Notes under the pieces: generated by a model
The model's input: the letters and a program-made list of their open reading frames with translations, nothing else
The model's database searches: none
What the model was told of the DNA's origin: nothing
Translations under genes and position numbers: made by a program
Assembly (NCBI RefSeq): GCF_000709345.1
Contig: NZ_KL448323.1
Span: 706,242-770,241, forward strand
Source of the DNA: Polaromonas glacialis
GTDB taxonomy: Bacteria; Pseudomonadota; Gammaproteobacteria; Burkholderiales; Burkholderiaceae_C
DNA length: 64,000 nucleotides
Direction: 5' to 3'
Shown here: positions 16,609-24,275 of the stretch, piece after piece
Numbering within the stretch: the first letter of the stretch is position 1
How the letters are laid out: the number at the start of each line of letters is the position of its first letter

Positions 16609-17424
16609 TCAGGCCGTCAGTTTTTCCACATGCGCCTGGCGCGTGTACAAAAAGTCGATCACCGCCTTGCGGTAGTGCAGGTACTGCGTGCTTTCGGCCA
16701 GTTCGACGCGGTTGCGCGGGCGCGGCAGGTCAACGCTGAGCACCTCGCCAATGGTTGCCGACGGGCCGTTGGTCATCATCACGATCTTGTCGCTCAGCAG
16801 CACCGCTTCATCGACATCGTGCGTCACCATGACGACCGTGCTCTGCGTGTTGGCGACGATCTGCAGCAGTTCGTCCTGCAGCTTGGCGCGGGTGAGCGCA
16901 TCGAGCGCGCCGAAGGGCTCGTCGAGCAGCAGCACTTTCGGCTCCATCGACAGCGCACGGGCAATGCCGACGCGCTGCTTCATGCCGCCCGAGATTTCGC
17001 CGGGGCGCTTTTGCGCCGCGGCCGTCAAGCCGACCATCGTCAGCACTGCATCGGTGCGCGCCTTGAGCTGGGCCTTGTTTTCAGTCGCTGCAAACACGCG
17101 CTCAACCGCGAGGTACACGTTTTCAAAGCAGGTCAGCCACGGCAGCAGCGAATGGTTCTGGAACACCACCGCGCGCTCCGGGCCGGGGCCGGCGATCTCG
17201 CGGTTGGCGCACAGCAGCACGCCCTGCGTGGGCATCGTCAGGCCGGCGATCAGGTTGAGCAGCGTCGATTTGCCGCAGCCCGAATGGCCGATCAGCGCGA
17301 CGAATTCGCCCTTGGCCACTTTCAGGTTGACGTTTTGCAGCGCGCAGAACGGGCCTTTCTTGGTCTTGAAGGTCTGCTCGACGCCCTGGATGTCGATGTA
17401 CTGGGGATTGACGGTGGTGTTCAT
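16609..17424 (-). CDS. nrtC: nitrate ABC transporter ATP-binding protein
   Basis: This 271-residue ABC ATPase has Walker A GHSGCGKST, Q-loop VVFQNHSLLPWLT, signature ISGGMKQRVGIARAL, Walker B VLLLDEPFGALDALT and switch His in MVTHDVDEAV. It is the short NrtD-like form, without the NrtA-like regulatory domain of cyanobacterial NrtC. Of two nearby ATGs, 17424 has AAGGA at 8 nt, while 17430 is only 2 nt from it. It lies 29 bp after nrtB. Confidence 0.9.
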   Translation of the reverse strand: MNTTVNPQYIDIQGVEQTFKTKKGPFCALQNVNLKVAKGEFVALIGHSGCGKSTLLNLIAGLTMPTQGVLLCANREIAGPGPERAVVFQNHSLLPWLTCFENVYLAVERVFAATENKAQLKARTDAVLTMVGLTAAAQKRPGEISGGMKQRVGIARALSMEPKVLLLDEPFGALDALTRAKLQDELLQIVANTQSTVVMVTHDVDEAVLLSDKIVMMTNGPSATIGEVLSVDLPRPRNRVELAESTQYLHYRKAVIDFLYTRQAHVEKLTA

Positions 17425-17453
17425 GGTCATGGTCCTTGGATGGGGTGGGAAGC

Positions 17454-18401
17454 TCAGCTCTTGACTTCTTCGAACGTGAACGCCGTGGCCAGCTTGATCA
17501 GCGCGTATTCCAGCGCCAGGCCGACGATGCCGATCACGAAGATGGCGATGATGATGTTCTTGACGTTCAGGTTGTTCCACTCGTCCCAGACCCAGAAGCC
17601 GATGCCGACGCCGCCGGTCAGCATCTCGGCCGCGACGATCACCAGCCAGGCGGTGCCCACGGCCAGCCGCACGCCGGTCAGCATGTAGGGCAGCACCGAG
17701 GGGAACAGGATCTTGGTGACGATCTTCCATTCCGACAGGTTCAGCACCCGCGCCACGTTCATGTAGTCCTGCGGTACGCGCTGCACGCCGACGGCGGTGT
17801 TGATGATCATCGGCCAGATCGAGCAGATGAAAATCGTCCAGATGGCGGCCGGGTCGGCGCCCTTGAACACCAGCAGGCCAATCGGCAGCCAGGCCAGCGG
17901 CGACACCGGGCGCATCAGGCTGATCAGCGGGTTGAACATGTGGCTCAGGAAGGTGAAGCGGCCGATCATGAAACCGACCGGAATGCCGACGACAGCCGCC
18001 AGGCCAAAGCCCATGGCGACGCGCTTGAGCGACGACAGCACGTTCCAGCCGACGCCCTGGTCGTTCGGGCCGTTGCGGTAGAACGGGTCGCTGAACAGCA
18101 CGACGGCTTGCAGGAAGGTGTCCTTGGGCGAGGGAATGCTGGCCTTGGTGGCAATGGACACCACCTCCCAGATCACCGCCAGCAGCGCCAGACCCAGCAG
18201 GGGCGGCAATACGCGCAGCCACAGCGCCGAGAAGTCCCGCTGCGGCCTGGGCGCCAGTACCGTGCTCTTTTCAAGGCCTTTTACGGCATTTGCGCCTGCC
18301 CCGTCTGCATGAGTAGCTATCGAATGCGTAGCGCTCCGCTCCGCGCCGAAAGCGGCCGGAGGGGCGCTCTCCAGCGGGCTGTGAAATACGGCACTGACCA
18401 T
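17454..18401 (-). CDS. nrtB: nitrate ABC transporter permease
   Basis: This 315-residue inner-membrane permease of the NrtB/SsuC family has about six transmembrane segments. The EAA-like loop reads MNVARVLNLSEWKIVTKILFP. The N-terminus has a ~55-residue hydrophilic, Ala-rich extension before the first helix. It lies 47 bp after nrtA and 29 bp before nrtC. Confidence 0.93.
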   Translation of the reverse strand: MVSAVFHSPLESAPPAAFGAERSATHSIATHADGAGANAVKGLEKSTVLAPRPQRDFSALWLRVLPPLLGLALLAVIWEVVSIATKASIPSPKDTFLQAVVLFSDPFYRNGPNDQGVGWNVLSSLKRVAMGFGLAAVVGIPVGFMIGRFTFLSHMFNPLISLMRPVSPLAWLPIGLLVFKGADPAAIWTIFICSIWPMIINTAVGVQRVPQDYMNVARVLNLSEWKIVTKILFPSVLPYMLTGVRLAVGTAWLVIVAAEMLTGGVGIGFWVWDEWNNLNVKNIIIAIFVIGIVGLALEYALIKLATAFTFEEVKS

Positions 18402-18448
18402 GGCGTGACCTCTTGGAGTAATGTTTCAATGAAATTTCAGGGGCGGTT

Positions 18449-19693
18449 TCAGGCGTGAACCTTGAAGCTGTCGGCGTACTTTTTCGGGTCCTTGCCGTCC
18501 CAGACCGTGCCGTCGATCAGCTTGCTGGTGCGCATCACGTCCTTCGGAACATTCACCTTGGCGGCGCTGGCGGCCTGCTTGTAGATGTCGATCCGGTTGA
18601 TCTGCTTGGCCACGGCCAGGTAGTCCGGATGTTCCTTCATCAGGCCCCAGCGCTTGTGCTGCGTCAAAAACCACATGCCGTCGGACAGGTAGGGGAAGTT
18701 GACCGCGCCGTCGTTGAAGAACTTCATGTAGTTCGGGTCGTCCCAGGTCTTGCCCATGCCGTTCTGGTAGCGGCCCATGATGCGCTGGTTGATCGCGTCC
18801 ACGCTGGTGTTGACATAGGCCTTGCCGGCGATGGTTTCGGCCATCTTGTTCTTGTTGGCCAGGCTGGCGTCGATCCATTGGCCCGCTTCCAGGATGGCGG
18901 CGGTCACGGCGCGGGCGGTGTTCGGGTATTTCTGGGTGAACTCGGCCGTGGTGCCCAGCACCTTTTCCGGGTGGTCTTTCCAGATGTCCTGCGTGGTCAC
19001 GGCGGTGATGCCGATGCCGTCCATGATCGCGCGGTGGCCCCAGGGCTCGCCGACGCAAAAGCCGTCCATGTTGCCGATGCGCATGTTGGCGACCATCTGC
19101 GGCGGCGGCACGGTGATGACCTTGGCATCCGACATCGGGTTGATGCCGTTGGCCGCCAGCCAGTAATACAGCCACATGGCGTGGGTTCCGGTCGGGAAGG
19201 TCTGGGCAAAGGTGTATTCGCGTTTTTCGCTGGCCATCAGCTTGGCCAGGCCGGGGCCGTCCACCGCGCCCTTGTCGGCCAGTTTTTTGCTCAGCGTGAT
19301 GGCCTGGCCGTTGTTGTTCAGCGTCATCAGCACGGCCATGTCTTTCTTGGGGCCGGCGGTGCCGAGGTGTACGCCGTAGATCAGGCCGTACAGCACATGG
19401 GCAAAGTCGAGTTCGCCGTTGACCAGCTTGTCGCGCACGCCGGCCCAGCTCGCTTCCTTGCTCGGGATGATGGTCACGCCGTATTTCTTGTCGATGCCGA
19501 GAACAGAGGCCATGACCACCGACGCGCAGTCGGTCAGCGGAATGAAGCCGATCTTGACTTCCTTCTTTTCCGGGGCGTCCGAGCCCTGGGCATACACGGC
19601 GGCGCGCAATGCCGGGCTGATGCCCACGGCGCCCACGGCGGCGGCTTGCAGCACGCTGCGGCGGGTGAGGGATGATTTGAGCAGGTCCGTCAT
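18449..19693 (-). CDS. nrtA: nitrate ABC transporter substrate-binding protein (Tat-exported)
   Basis: This 414-residue periplasmic protein is of the NrtA/CmpA type. The leader has a twin-arginine motif (LTRRSVLQAAAVGAVG). Binding-site region segments include IGFIPLTDCASVVMA, GVHLGTAGPKKDM and GNMDGFCVGEPWGHRA, the last highly conserved in nitrate/bicarbonate binders. A CAGGAG site lies 8 nt before the ATG. It is the first gene of nrtABC-narK behind a sigma-54 promoter and an ANTAR leader. The cytoplasmic paralogue NasS, normally next to nasT, is not in the window. Confidence 0.94.
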   Translation of the reverse strand: MTDLLKSSLTRRSVLQAAAVGAVGISPALRAAVYAQGSDAPEKKEVKIGFIPLTDCASVVMASVLGIDKKYGVTIIPSKEASWAGVRDKLVNGELDFAHVLYGLIYGVHLGTAGPKKDMAVLMTLNNNGQAITLSKKLADKGAVDGPGLAKLMASEKREYTFAQTFPTGTHAMWLYYWLAANGINPMSDAKVITVPPPQMVANMRIGNMDGFCVGEPWGHRAIMDGIGITAVTTQDIWKDHPEKVLGTTAEFTQKYPNTARAVTAAILEAGQWIDASLANKNKMAETIAGKAYVNTSVDAINQRIMGRYQNGMGKTWDDPNYMKFFNDGAVNFPYLSDGMWFLTQHKRWGLMKEHPDYLAVAKQINRIDIYKQAASAAKVNVPKDVMRTSKLIDGTVWDGKDPKKYADSFKVHA

Positions 19694-19721
19694 TCAGCAA
19701 CTCCTGGAAATAAAACAAAAT

Positions 19722-19780
19722 AAAAAAAGGCGTTCGACCCGAGCCGCCACACGGTGGTGTGACGACAGGGTTCGAACGCC
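19722..19780 (-). terminator. intrinsic terminator (attenuator) in the nrtA leader
   Basis: GGCGTTCGA at 19780-19772 pairs with TCGAACGCC at 19737-19729, extended by CCC/GGG after a bulged A. It is followed by seven T and ATTTTG. The enclosed segment folds further (GTCGTCACAC with GTGTGGCGGC). It lies 28 bp before nrtA and after its promoter, so it acts as a regulated attenuator. Confidence 0.88.
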
Positions 19781-19818
19781 TTTGTTCTTGGACTTTCCGC
19801 TTCGCCGTTGAAGCGGAA
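19774..19818 (-). ncRNA. ANTAR-type tandem-hairpin leader RNA of nrtA (NasT target)
   Basis: P1 (19818-19795) is a nine-base-pair perfect stem (TTCCGCTTC with GAAGCGGAA) capped by hexaloop AACGGC. P2 (19787-19774) is GAAC, loop AAAGGC, GTTC. Both loops have A1 and G4, exactly the ANTAR recognition rule. P2 includes the first bases of the terminator left arm, so P2 and terminator exclude each other. nasT is encoded 250 bp upstream on the same strand. Confidence 0.88.
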
Positions 19819-19837
19819 GGCCCGGTATTGAATTCAT

Positions 19838-19853
19838 TGCAAAAGCTGTGCCA
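19838..19853 (-). promoter_or_regulatory. sigma-54 (-24/-12) promoter of nrtABC-narK
   Basis: The minus strand reads TGGCACAGCTTTTGCA, an exact TGGCAC-N5-TTGCW with correct GG-N10-GC spacing. The predicted start near 19827 is about 9 nt before hairpin P1. Confidence 0.88.
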
Positions 19854-19916
19854 GTTTTGGCGTGCTGCTCGGCAAAGGCTGAAAGTTTTAAGCTAATCGG
19901 GCTGTAGCGCTTGTCA

Positions 19917-19957
19917 TGCTTGCGAAAGCAGCTATTAAATAAATAGCAATTTGGCTG
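19917..19957. repeat. copy of the dispersed palindromic repeat
   Basis: GCTTGCGAAAGCAGCTATTAAATAAATAGC shows the GCTTGCG..GCAGCTATTAA..TAGC order of the repeat family. It lies between the nrtA promoter and nasT. Confidence 0.6.
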
Positions 19958-19986
19958 CTGGCGGGTCGAATTCCGGTTTCTCCGAA

Positions 19987-20007
19987 GGCGCACTGCTGTT
20001 GTGCGCC
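19987..20007. promoter_or_regulatory. probable NtrC enhancer site upstream of nrtA
   Basis: GGCGCAC-TGCTGTT-GTGCGCC is a perfect 7-bp palindrome with the NtrC spacing GCAC-N7-GTGC. It is about 145 bp upstream of the nrtA -24 element and just past the nasT stop codon. This is the expected location and spacing for a sigma-54 activator site, but binding by NtrC is inferred. Confidence 0.6.
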
Positions 20008-20029
20008 GCACCATTTCGGCGTTGGCGCG

Positions 20030-20656
20030 CTAGCCGAGCAGGTCGGCCACATCGAGCATGCGCTGCGCCACGTCGCCCAGCCGCATGCCCTTGTCCATGG
20101 CCGCCTTGCGCAGTTTTTCATAGGCTGCCTGCTCGCTCAGGCCCTGGCGCTGCATCAGCAGGCCCTTGGCCTTGTCGATGACCTTTCGGTCCTTCAGCTC
20201 GGTGCGTGCCTCGGCCAGTTCGCGGCGCAGTCCCTGTTCGTGCTGGAACCGGGCCATGGCCACGTCCAGGATGGGGCGGATGCGCGAAGGCTCCAGCCCG
20301 GCGACGATGTAGGCCGAGACACCGGCCGCCACGGCTTCCTTGACATGGCGGGTGTCGTCGTCATTGGTGAACAGCACGATGGGCCGGCGCGCGTCGCGCG
20401 TGGCCATGACGACGTGCTCAAGCGAATCGCGGGCGTCGCTTTCGGCGTCCACGATGATCATGTCGGGCTGGATTTGTGCCAGCCTGTCCATCAGGAACAT
20501 GTCGGCGGGCAGGGTGGCGACCAGGTTGAAGCCGCTTGCAAGCAGTCCAATGCGGAGCGTGCGCGAACGCTCGGCCTGGCTCAAGGCGTCGTCGTCGTCG
20601 GGATCGGTGATGGCCAGGTCGGGCGCGACCACCACAATGCGAAGGGCGTCATTCAT
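20030..20656 (-). CDS. nasT: NasT-type ANTAR response regulator (RNA-binding antiterminator)
   Basis: In this 208-residue protein, residues ~1-135 form a receiver-like domain (LRIVVVAPD, PDMIIVDAESDA, PIVLFTNDDD). Residues ~145-205 form the ANTAR domain with ELKDRKVIDKAKGLLMQRQG and AYEKLRKAAMDKGMRL. ANTAR proteins bind paired hexaloop hairpins and block terminator formation. The two such leaders in the window (nirB, nrtA) are its obvious targets. In other bacteria NasT is held inactive by NasS until nitrate or nitrite binds; no nasS is adjacent here. A sigma-54-like element ends 11 bp before the ATG. Confidence 0.92.
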   Translation of the reverse strand: MNDALRIVVVAPDLAITDPDDDDALSQAERSRTLRIGLLASGFNLVATLPADMFLMDRLAQIQPDMIIVDAESDARDSLEHVVMATRDARRPIVLFTNDDDTRHVKEAVAAGVSAYIVAGLEPSRIRPILDVAMARFQHEQGLRRELAEARTELKDRKVIDKAKGLLMQRQGLSEQAAYEKLRKAAMDKGMRLGDVAQRMLDVADLLG

Positions 20657-20667
20657 CGAAAAATTGA

Positions 20668-20683
20668 TGCAAGAATCGCGCCA
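20668..20683 (-). promoter_or_regulatory. candidate sigma-54 promoter of nasT
   Basis: The minus strand reads TGGCGCGATTCTTGCA, one mismatch from TGGCACG-N4-TTGCW with correct GG-N10-GC spacing. The predicted start (about 20657) lies one base before the nasT ATG, implying a leaderless or nearly leaderless mRNA. That short distance also leaves room for a chance match. Confidence 0.5.
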
Positions 20684-20738
20684 AAAATGGCGCTTTGTGG
20701 GCTCCTTCGTCGGCCAGCCGCGCCACGGTCATTCCGCG

Positions 20739-20744
20739 TAGAAT
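20739..20744 (+). promoter_or_regulatory. probable -10 box for the TPP-riboswitch operon
   Basis: TAGAAT sits about 8 bp before the P1 stem of the riboswitch, which would put the transcript start at the first base of the aptamer. No good -35 hexamer is present at 17 bp, so the promoter is weak or activator-dependent. Confidence 0.45.
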
Positions 20745-20751
20745 CGGCCCC

Positions 20752-20848
20752 GCTCCGGGGTGCCTTTCTGCTGCTGACGGCAGGGCGGCTGAGATGGTCA
20801 GAACCGAACCCGCGAACTTGAATCGGATCATGCCGACGTAAGAAGAGC
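20752..20848 (+). ncRNA. TPP riboswitch (THI element)
   Basis: The aptamer runs from P1 GCTC (20752-20755) to GAGC (20845-20848). In order it shows CGGGGTGCC, a variable P3 arm, GGCTGAGAT, AACCCGCGAAC, and GGATCATGCCGACGTAAG. These are the conserved CGGGGTGCC / GGCTGAGA / ACCC / GGATAATGCC-GCGTA blocks of thiamine pyrophosphate riboswitches. In the P5 stem TCGG pairs with CCGA where the consensus has CCGG/CCGG, so pairing is kept by paired changes. One loop base differs (ATC for ATA). It controls the luxE-like operon starting 77 bp downstream. Confidence 0.87.
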
Positions 20849-20879
20849 TGTCAGGACAGGGGCCACGCCCCCGCCACAA

Positions 20880-20916
20880 CTTTCGGAGCACCCTGCACCC
20901 GCAGACCACCGAAGGA
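20880..20916 (+). promoter_or_regulatory. SD-sequestering hairpin: likely expression platform of the riboswitch
   Basis: CTTTCGG (20880-20886) can pair with CCGAAGG (20909-20915), seven pairs including one G-U, hiding the GAAGGA ribosome site of the first gene. No T tract follows any stem between aptamer and start codon, so control is probably at translation initiation. A second stem, GGGGC/GCCCC near 20859-20871, may be the alternative partner region. Confidence 0.6.
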
Positions 20917-20925
20917 ATGGCGACC

Positions 20926-22044
20926 ATGAATGCAATCAACACCCCCGCAGACCTGAGCCCGCAAGCGCGCACCGACGCCATCGTGCAGGGCTTGCTGGCC
21001 TTCATGGCCCAGGACGGCGCGAGCGACGAGGCCTTCAACCAGCAGGCGCTGGCGCTGTTTGCGCACCAGTTCCAGCACAACCCGGCATTCCAGCGCTTTT
21101 GCCGGCAAAAAGGCCGGACGCCGCGCACCGTGAACCGCTGGCAGGACATTCCCGCCGTGCCCATCAGTGCCTTCAAGGCGCTGACCTTGAGCTGCCAGCC
21201 ACTGGCCGACACGGACCGCGTGTTCATGACCAGCGGCACCACCCAGGGCGACGTCAAGGGCAAACACCACCATCCGACGCTGGCGGTCTACGACGCGTCG
21301 ATGCGCGCCAATTTCAGCCAGCGCTTCATGCGCGGCACTGATCGCATCGCCATGGGCATTTTGTTTCCGACTGAAGAGGTCTTGCCGAATTCGTCCCTGG
21401 CGCACTACCTGGCGCTGGCCGTTCAGGATTTCGGCATGGCCGGCAGTCAGTATTTTTTGACGCCGCAGGGGCTGGACACCGCGCGCCTGTGCGCGGCGCT
21501 GGCGCAGGCCGAGCAGAACGGCACGCCCTATGCGCTGCTGGGCGCCAGCTACAGCCTGGTGCATTTGATGGATGCGCTTGAGCAGCAGGGCCGCAGGTTT
21601 GCCTTGCCGCCAGGCAGCCGGTTGCTGGACACCGGCGGCTTCAAGGGCCAGTCGCGCGACATCCCGATAGCGCAGTTTTATGCGCAGCTGTCGCAACTCT
21701 TGGGCGTGCCGGCCAGCCACTGCATCAACATGTACGGCATGACCGAGTTGAGCACGCAGTTCTACGACGACGGCAATGCGGTACTGCCGTCCGTCAAGTC
21801 GGGGCCGCACTGGATACGCTCGCGTCTGGTCAACCCGATGACGGGCGAGGAGGTGGCGCATGGCGCGCCCGGCGTGCTGGCGCATTGCGACCTGGCCAAT
21901 TTCAATTCGGTCACGACCATCCTGACCGAGGATGTCGGCGTGGCGGTCGACGGCGGTTTCCTGCTGCTTGGGCGGGCCGAAGGCGCGCAGGCCAAGGGCT
22001 GCTCGCTGGCGGTCGAAGAGTTCTTGCGGGCGGCCCAGGCGTGA
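20926..22044 (+). CDS. LuxE-family acyl-protein synthetase (carboxylic acid activation)
   Basis: This 372-residue member of the LuxE/PaaK adenylating group makes an acyl-AMP and passes the acyl group to its own cysteine. The nucleotide site is MTSGTTQGDVKGKHHHP; later blocks are LGASYSLVHLM, LLDTGGFKGQSR and MYGMTELSTQFYD. The C-terminal GCSLAVEEFL carries C359, matching the acyl-accepting Cys near residue 362 of bioluminescent LuxE. ATG 20926 is preferred: GAAGGA lies 9 nt away but touches the upstream ATG at 20917. It overlaps the next gene by 4 nt (GTGA). With LuxC it should reduce an acid to an aldehyde, and the riboswitch suggests a thiamine-related acid rather than a fatty acid. Confidence 0.88.
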   Translation: MNAINTPADLSPQARTDAIVQGLLAFMAQDGASDEAFNQQALALFAHQFQHNPAFQRFCRQKGRTPRTVNRWQDIPAVPISAFKALTLSCQPLADTDRVFMTSGTTQGDVKGKHHHPTLAVYDASMRANFSQRFMRGTDRIAMGILFPTEEVLPNSSLAHYLALAVQDFGMAGSQYFLTPQGLDTARLCAALAQAEQNGTPYALLGASYSLVHLMDALEQQGRRFALPPGSRLLDTGGFKGQSRDIPIAQFYAQLSQLLGVPASHCINMYGMTELSTQFYDDGNAVLPSVKSGPHWIRSRLVNPMTGEEVAHGAPGVLAHCDLANFNSVTTILTEDVGVAVDGGFLLLGRAEGAQAKGCSLAVEEFLRAAQA

Positions 22045-23501
22045 CCACGCTGCACGCGGTGGCCGGCTACCTGCCGGGCCTGCAGCCCGAGGAACTGGCC
22101 TGGCAAACGCTGCACTTTGAAGGCCCCGGTGACCGGCTGGAAGTGGCCGTGCCGGAACTGAGCCCGGCGCAGTGGGTGGCGCTGGCCGAGCGCGTCAAGC
22201 AGGGCAGCCGGGCCTACCTGAAAACCCGGACGGTGTCGCAGATCATCGCCGTGGTAGACCGCGCGGTGGCGCGTCTGCTTGACCCGGCCGACCCCTGGCG
22301 CCAGCAGGCCGACAGGCTGCTGCCGCTGGTGACGGGCTTTGATGCCGAAATGGTGCGGCTGGGGCTGACGGCCTACCTGAAAACCTTTCGCCAGCCGCAG
22401 CTGCAGCGCTTCGTGGCCGAGGACTTTGCCAATCCCAAGCTGCTCGATGAATTCCAGCCGCGTCCCAAGGGCGGCTTTGCCAAGGCCATGGGACCGGACC
22501 TGCTGGTCCACATCTGGGCCGGCAACGTGCCGGGCCTGCCGGTCTGGAGCCTGATCTCGGGCCTGCTGGTCAAGGCCGGCAACATCGGCAAGCTGCCCGG
22601 CGCCGAGCCGCTGTTTGCCGGCTGGTTCGCCCGGCTGCTGGTCGAGGAAGACCCCGGCCTGGCCGACTGCCTGGCCGTGGGCTGGTGGAAGGGCGGCGAT
22701 GCGGCGCGCGAGCAGGCGCTTTTTGCGCAGGCCGACGTGGTGCTGGCCTACGGCGGCAACGCCGCGCTGCAGGCGGTGCGGCAGCAGGTCCCGGTCACCA
22801 CGCGGTTTTTGGGCTACGGGCACAAGCTCAGCTTTGGCATGGTGTCCCGCGCCGCGCTCGATGCGCGCAAGGCGCAGGGCACGGCGCACCTGGCCGCCTA
22901 CGACGTGGTGCGCTACGACCAGCAGGGCTGCTATTCGCCGCAGCTGTTTTACGTCGAGCGCGGCGGCAAGGTCTCGCCGCGCGACTTTTCGCAGTACCTG
23001 GCCCATGAGCTGGCCAGTTTTGAGCACAAGTTTGCGCGCCGCGTGCTGCCGCTGGACGACGCCGCCAGCGTCGCCCGCTGGCAGCAGGACCACGAAATGC
23101 AGCTGTTCGCACAGCCGGGCAACGCCCTGATCGGCGAGGCCGGCGCGCCCTGGCGCGTGGCCTATGCCGACCAGTTGCAGCCGCTGGCGCCCAGCGCGCT
23201 GAACCGCACCGTGCAGGTGGTGGCCGTTGACCGGCTCGAAGACGTGGTGCCGGTGATCGCCCGCAGCCGGGCTTTTTTGCAGACCGTGGGGCTGGCCGCT
23301 GCGCCGGCCGAGCTGTTTGCGCTGGCCGAGGCGCTGGGACGCGCGGGCGTGACCCGCATCTGTGCGCTGGGCGCCATGACTGCGCCCGAGGCTGGCTGGC
23401 ACCACGACGGCCGCTTTAATCTGCTGGACCTTGTCCAGATGGTCGAGATTGAGCAGTCGGCCGAACTGGCCGCTGAACGCTTCGCGCCGTATGCTGACTA
23501 G
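22041..23501 (+). CDS. LuxC-family acyl-CoA/acyl-protein reductase
   Basis: This 486-residue protein starts at a GTG overlapping the luxE-like stop. It is an aldehyde-dehydrogenase-related NADPH reductase of the LuxC family (PF05893). Visible elements are HIWAGNVPGLPVWSLISGLL, ADVVLAYGGNAALQAVR, FLGYGHKLSFG, and the nucleophile C297 in DQQGCYSPQLFYVE, equivalent to C286 of luminous bacteria. In lux systems it takes the acyl group from LuxE and releases an aldehyde. No luxAB or luxD is in this operon, so light production is not its purpose. The open frame upstream of 22041 is overlap with luxE. Confidence 0.9.
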   Translation: MTTLHAVAGYLPGLQPEELAWQTLHFEGPGDRLEVAVPELSPAQWVALAERVKQGSRAYLKTRTVSQIIAVVDRAVARLLDPADPWRQQADRLLPLVTGFDAEMVRLGLTAYLKTFRQPQLQRFVAEDFANPKLLDEFQPRPKGGFAKAMGPDLLVHIWAGNVPGLPVWSLISGLLVKAGNIGKLPGAEPLFAGWFARLLVEEDPGLADCLAVGWWKGGDAAREQALFAQADVVLAYGGNAALQAVRQQVPVTTRFLGYGHKLSFGMVSRAALDARKAQGTAHLAAYDVVRYDQQGCYSPQLFYVERGGKVSPRDFSQYLAHELASFEHKFARRVLPLDDAASVARWQQDHEMQLFAQPGNALIGEAGAPWRVAYADQLQPLAPSALNRTVQVVAVDRLEDVVPVIARSRAFLQTVGLAAAPAELFALAEALGRAGVTRICALGAMTAPEAGWHHDGRFNLLDLVQMVEIEQSAELAAERFAPYAD

Positions 23502-23528
23502 CCCGTCAATGTTGGCGGGGCGCCGGCC

Positions 23529-24275
23529 ATGAGTTTCCTGGACCTGCAGCAGGTGAGCTTCACCTTCCCGGGCCGCCCCGCCGTGGTGCAGCGGGTCGAC
23601 TGGCGCATTGCCCAGGGGCAATTTCATTGCCTGGTGGGCCGCAGCGGCTGCGGAAAAACCACGCTGCTCAAGCTGGCCGCCGGGCTGCTGCAGCCCGGCG
23701 AGGGCCGCATCACCTTGCATGGCGAGCAGCTCGCCCCGCCCGGGCCGCAGCTGGGTTTTGTGTTCCAGGCGCCGACCTTGCTGGAATGGCACACCGTGCT
23801 GGACAACGTGCTGCTGCCGCTGTCGCTGCGGCACAAGCCGACGCCGCAGGAAGTGGCCCGCGCGCAGCAGTTGCTGGCGCTGATGGGCTTGTCGGCCTGC
23901 GAGCGCCACTATCCGCGCCACTTGTCGGGCGGGCAGCAAAGCCGGGTGGCGATTGCGCGCGCACTGGTGGGCGAGCCCGCCATGCTGCTGCTCGATGAGC
24001 CGTTTGCGGCGCTGGACGCCATCACCCGCGAGGAACTGCAGGACGATTTGCTGGCGCTGTGCCGGCTGCGCCAGACCACGGTGTTCTTTGTCACCCACGA
24101 CATCGCCGAAGCGGTGTACCTGGCCGACCGCGTCGCGGTGATGGACTGCGGCCGCATCCGTCACGACCTGCAGGTGGCGTTGCCCCGGCCGCGCGGGCGC
24201 CAGATCCGCTACAGCCCGGCGTTCAATGCGCTGTGCGCGCAGCTCCGGGCGGCGATGGACGGGGGGGCGCCATGA
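23529..24275 (+). CDS. ABC importer ATP-binding protein (SsuB/ThiZ-type)
   Basis: This 248-residue ATPase has Walker A GRSGCGKTT, Q-loop GFVFQAPTLLEW, signature HLSGGQQSRVAIARAL, Walker B MLLLDEPFAALDAIT and switch FVTHDIAEAV. It belongs to the nitrate/sulfonate/taurine/thiamine-precursor importer class. It lies 27 bp after the luxC-like gene and overlaps the permease by 4 nt. TPP control favours a thiamine-precursor role (ThiZ-like) over sulfonate uptake. Confidence 0.88.
   Translation: MSFLDLQQVSFTFPGRPAVVQRVDWRIAQGQFHCLVGRSGCGKTTLLKLAAGLLQPGEGRITLHGEQLAPPGPQLGFVFQAPTLLEWHTVLDNVLLPLSLRHKPTPQEVARAQQLLALMGLSACERHYPRHLSGGQQSRVAIARALVGEPAMLLLDEPFAALDAITREELQDDLLALCRLRQTTVFFVTHDIAEAVYLADRVAVMDCGRIRHDLQVALPRPRGRQIRYSPAFNALCAQLRAAMDGGAP

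Noticed and set aside
16609-18222. 537-residue fused frame covering nrtC plus upstream sequence
   Set aside because: The N-terminal ~260 residues are an out-of-frame reading of nrtB; the real nrtC starts at 17424.
19694-20014. 106-codon frame in the nrtA leader
   Set aside because: It spans the sigma-54 promoter, ANTAR hairpins and terminator; no family match or ribosome site.
20926-23501. bioluminescence (lux) operon
   Set aside because: Only luxE- and luxC-like genes are present; no luxAB or luxD, and a TPP riboswitch and importer are linked instead. The luciferase-like gene at 62 kb is distant, of another subfamily and broken.
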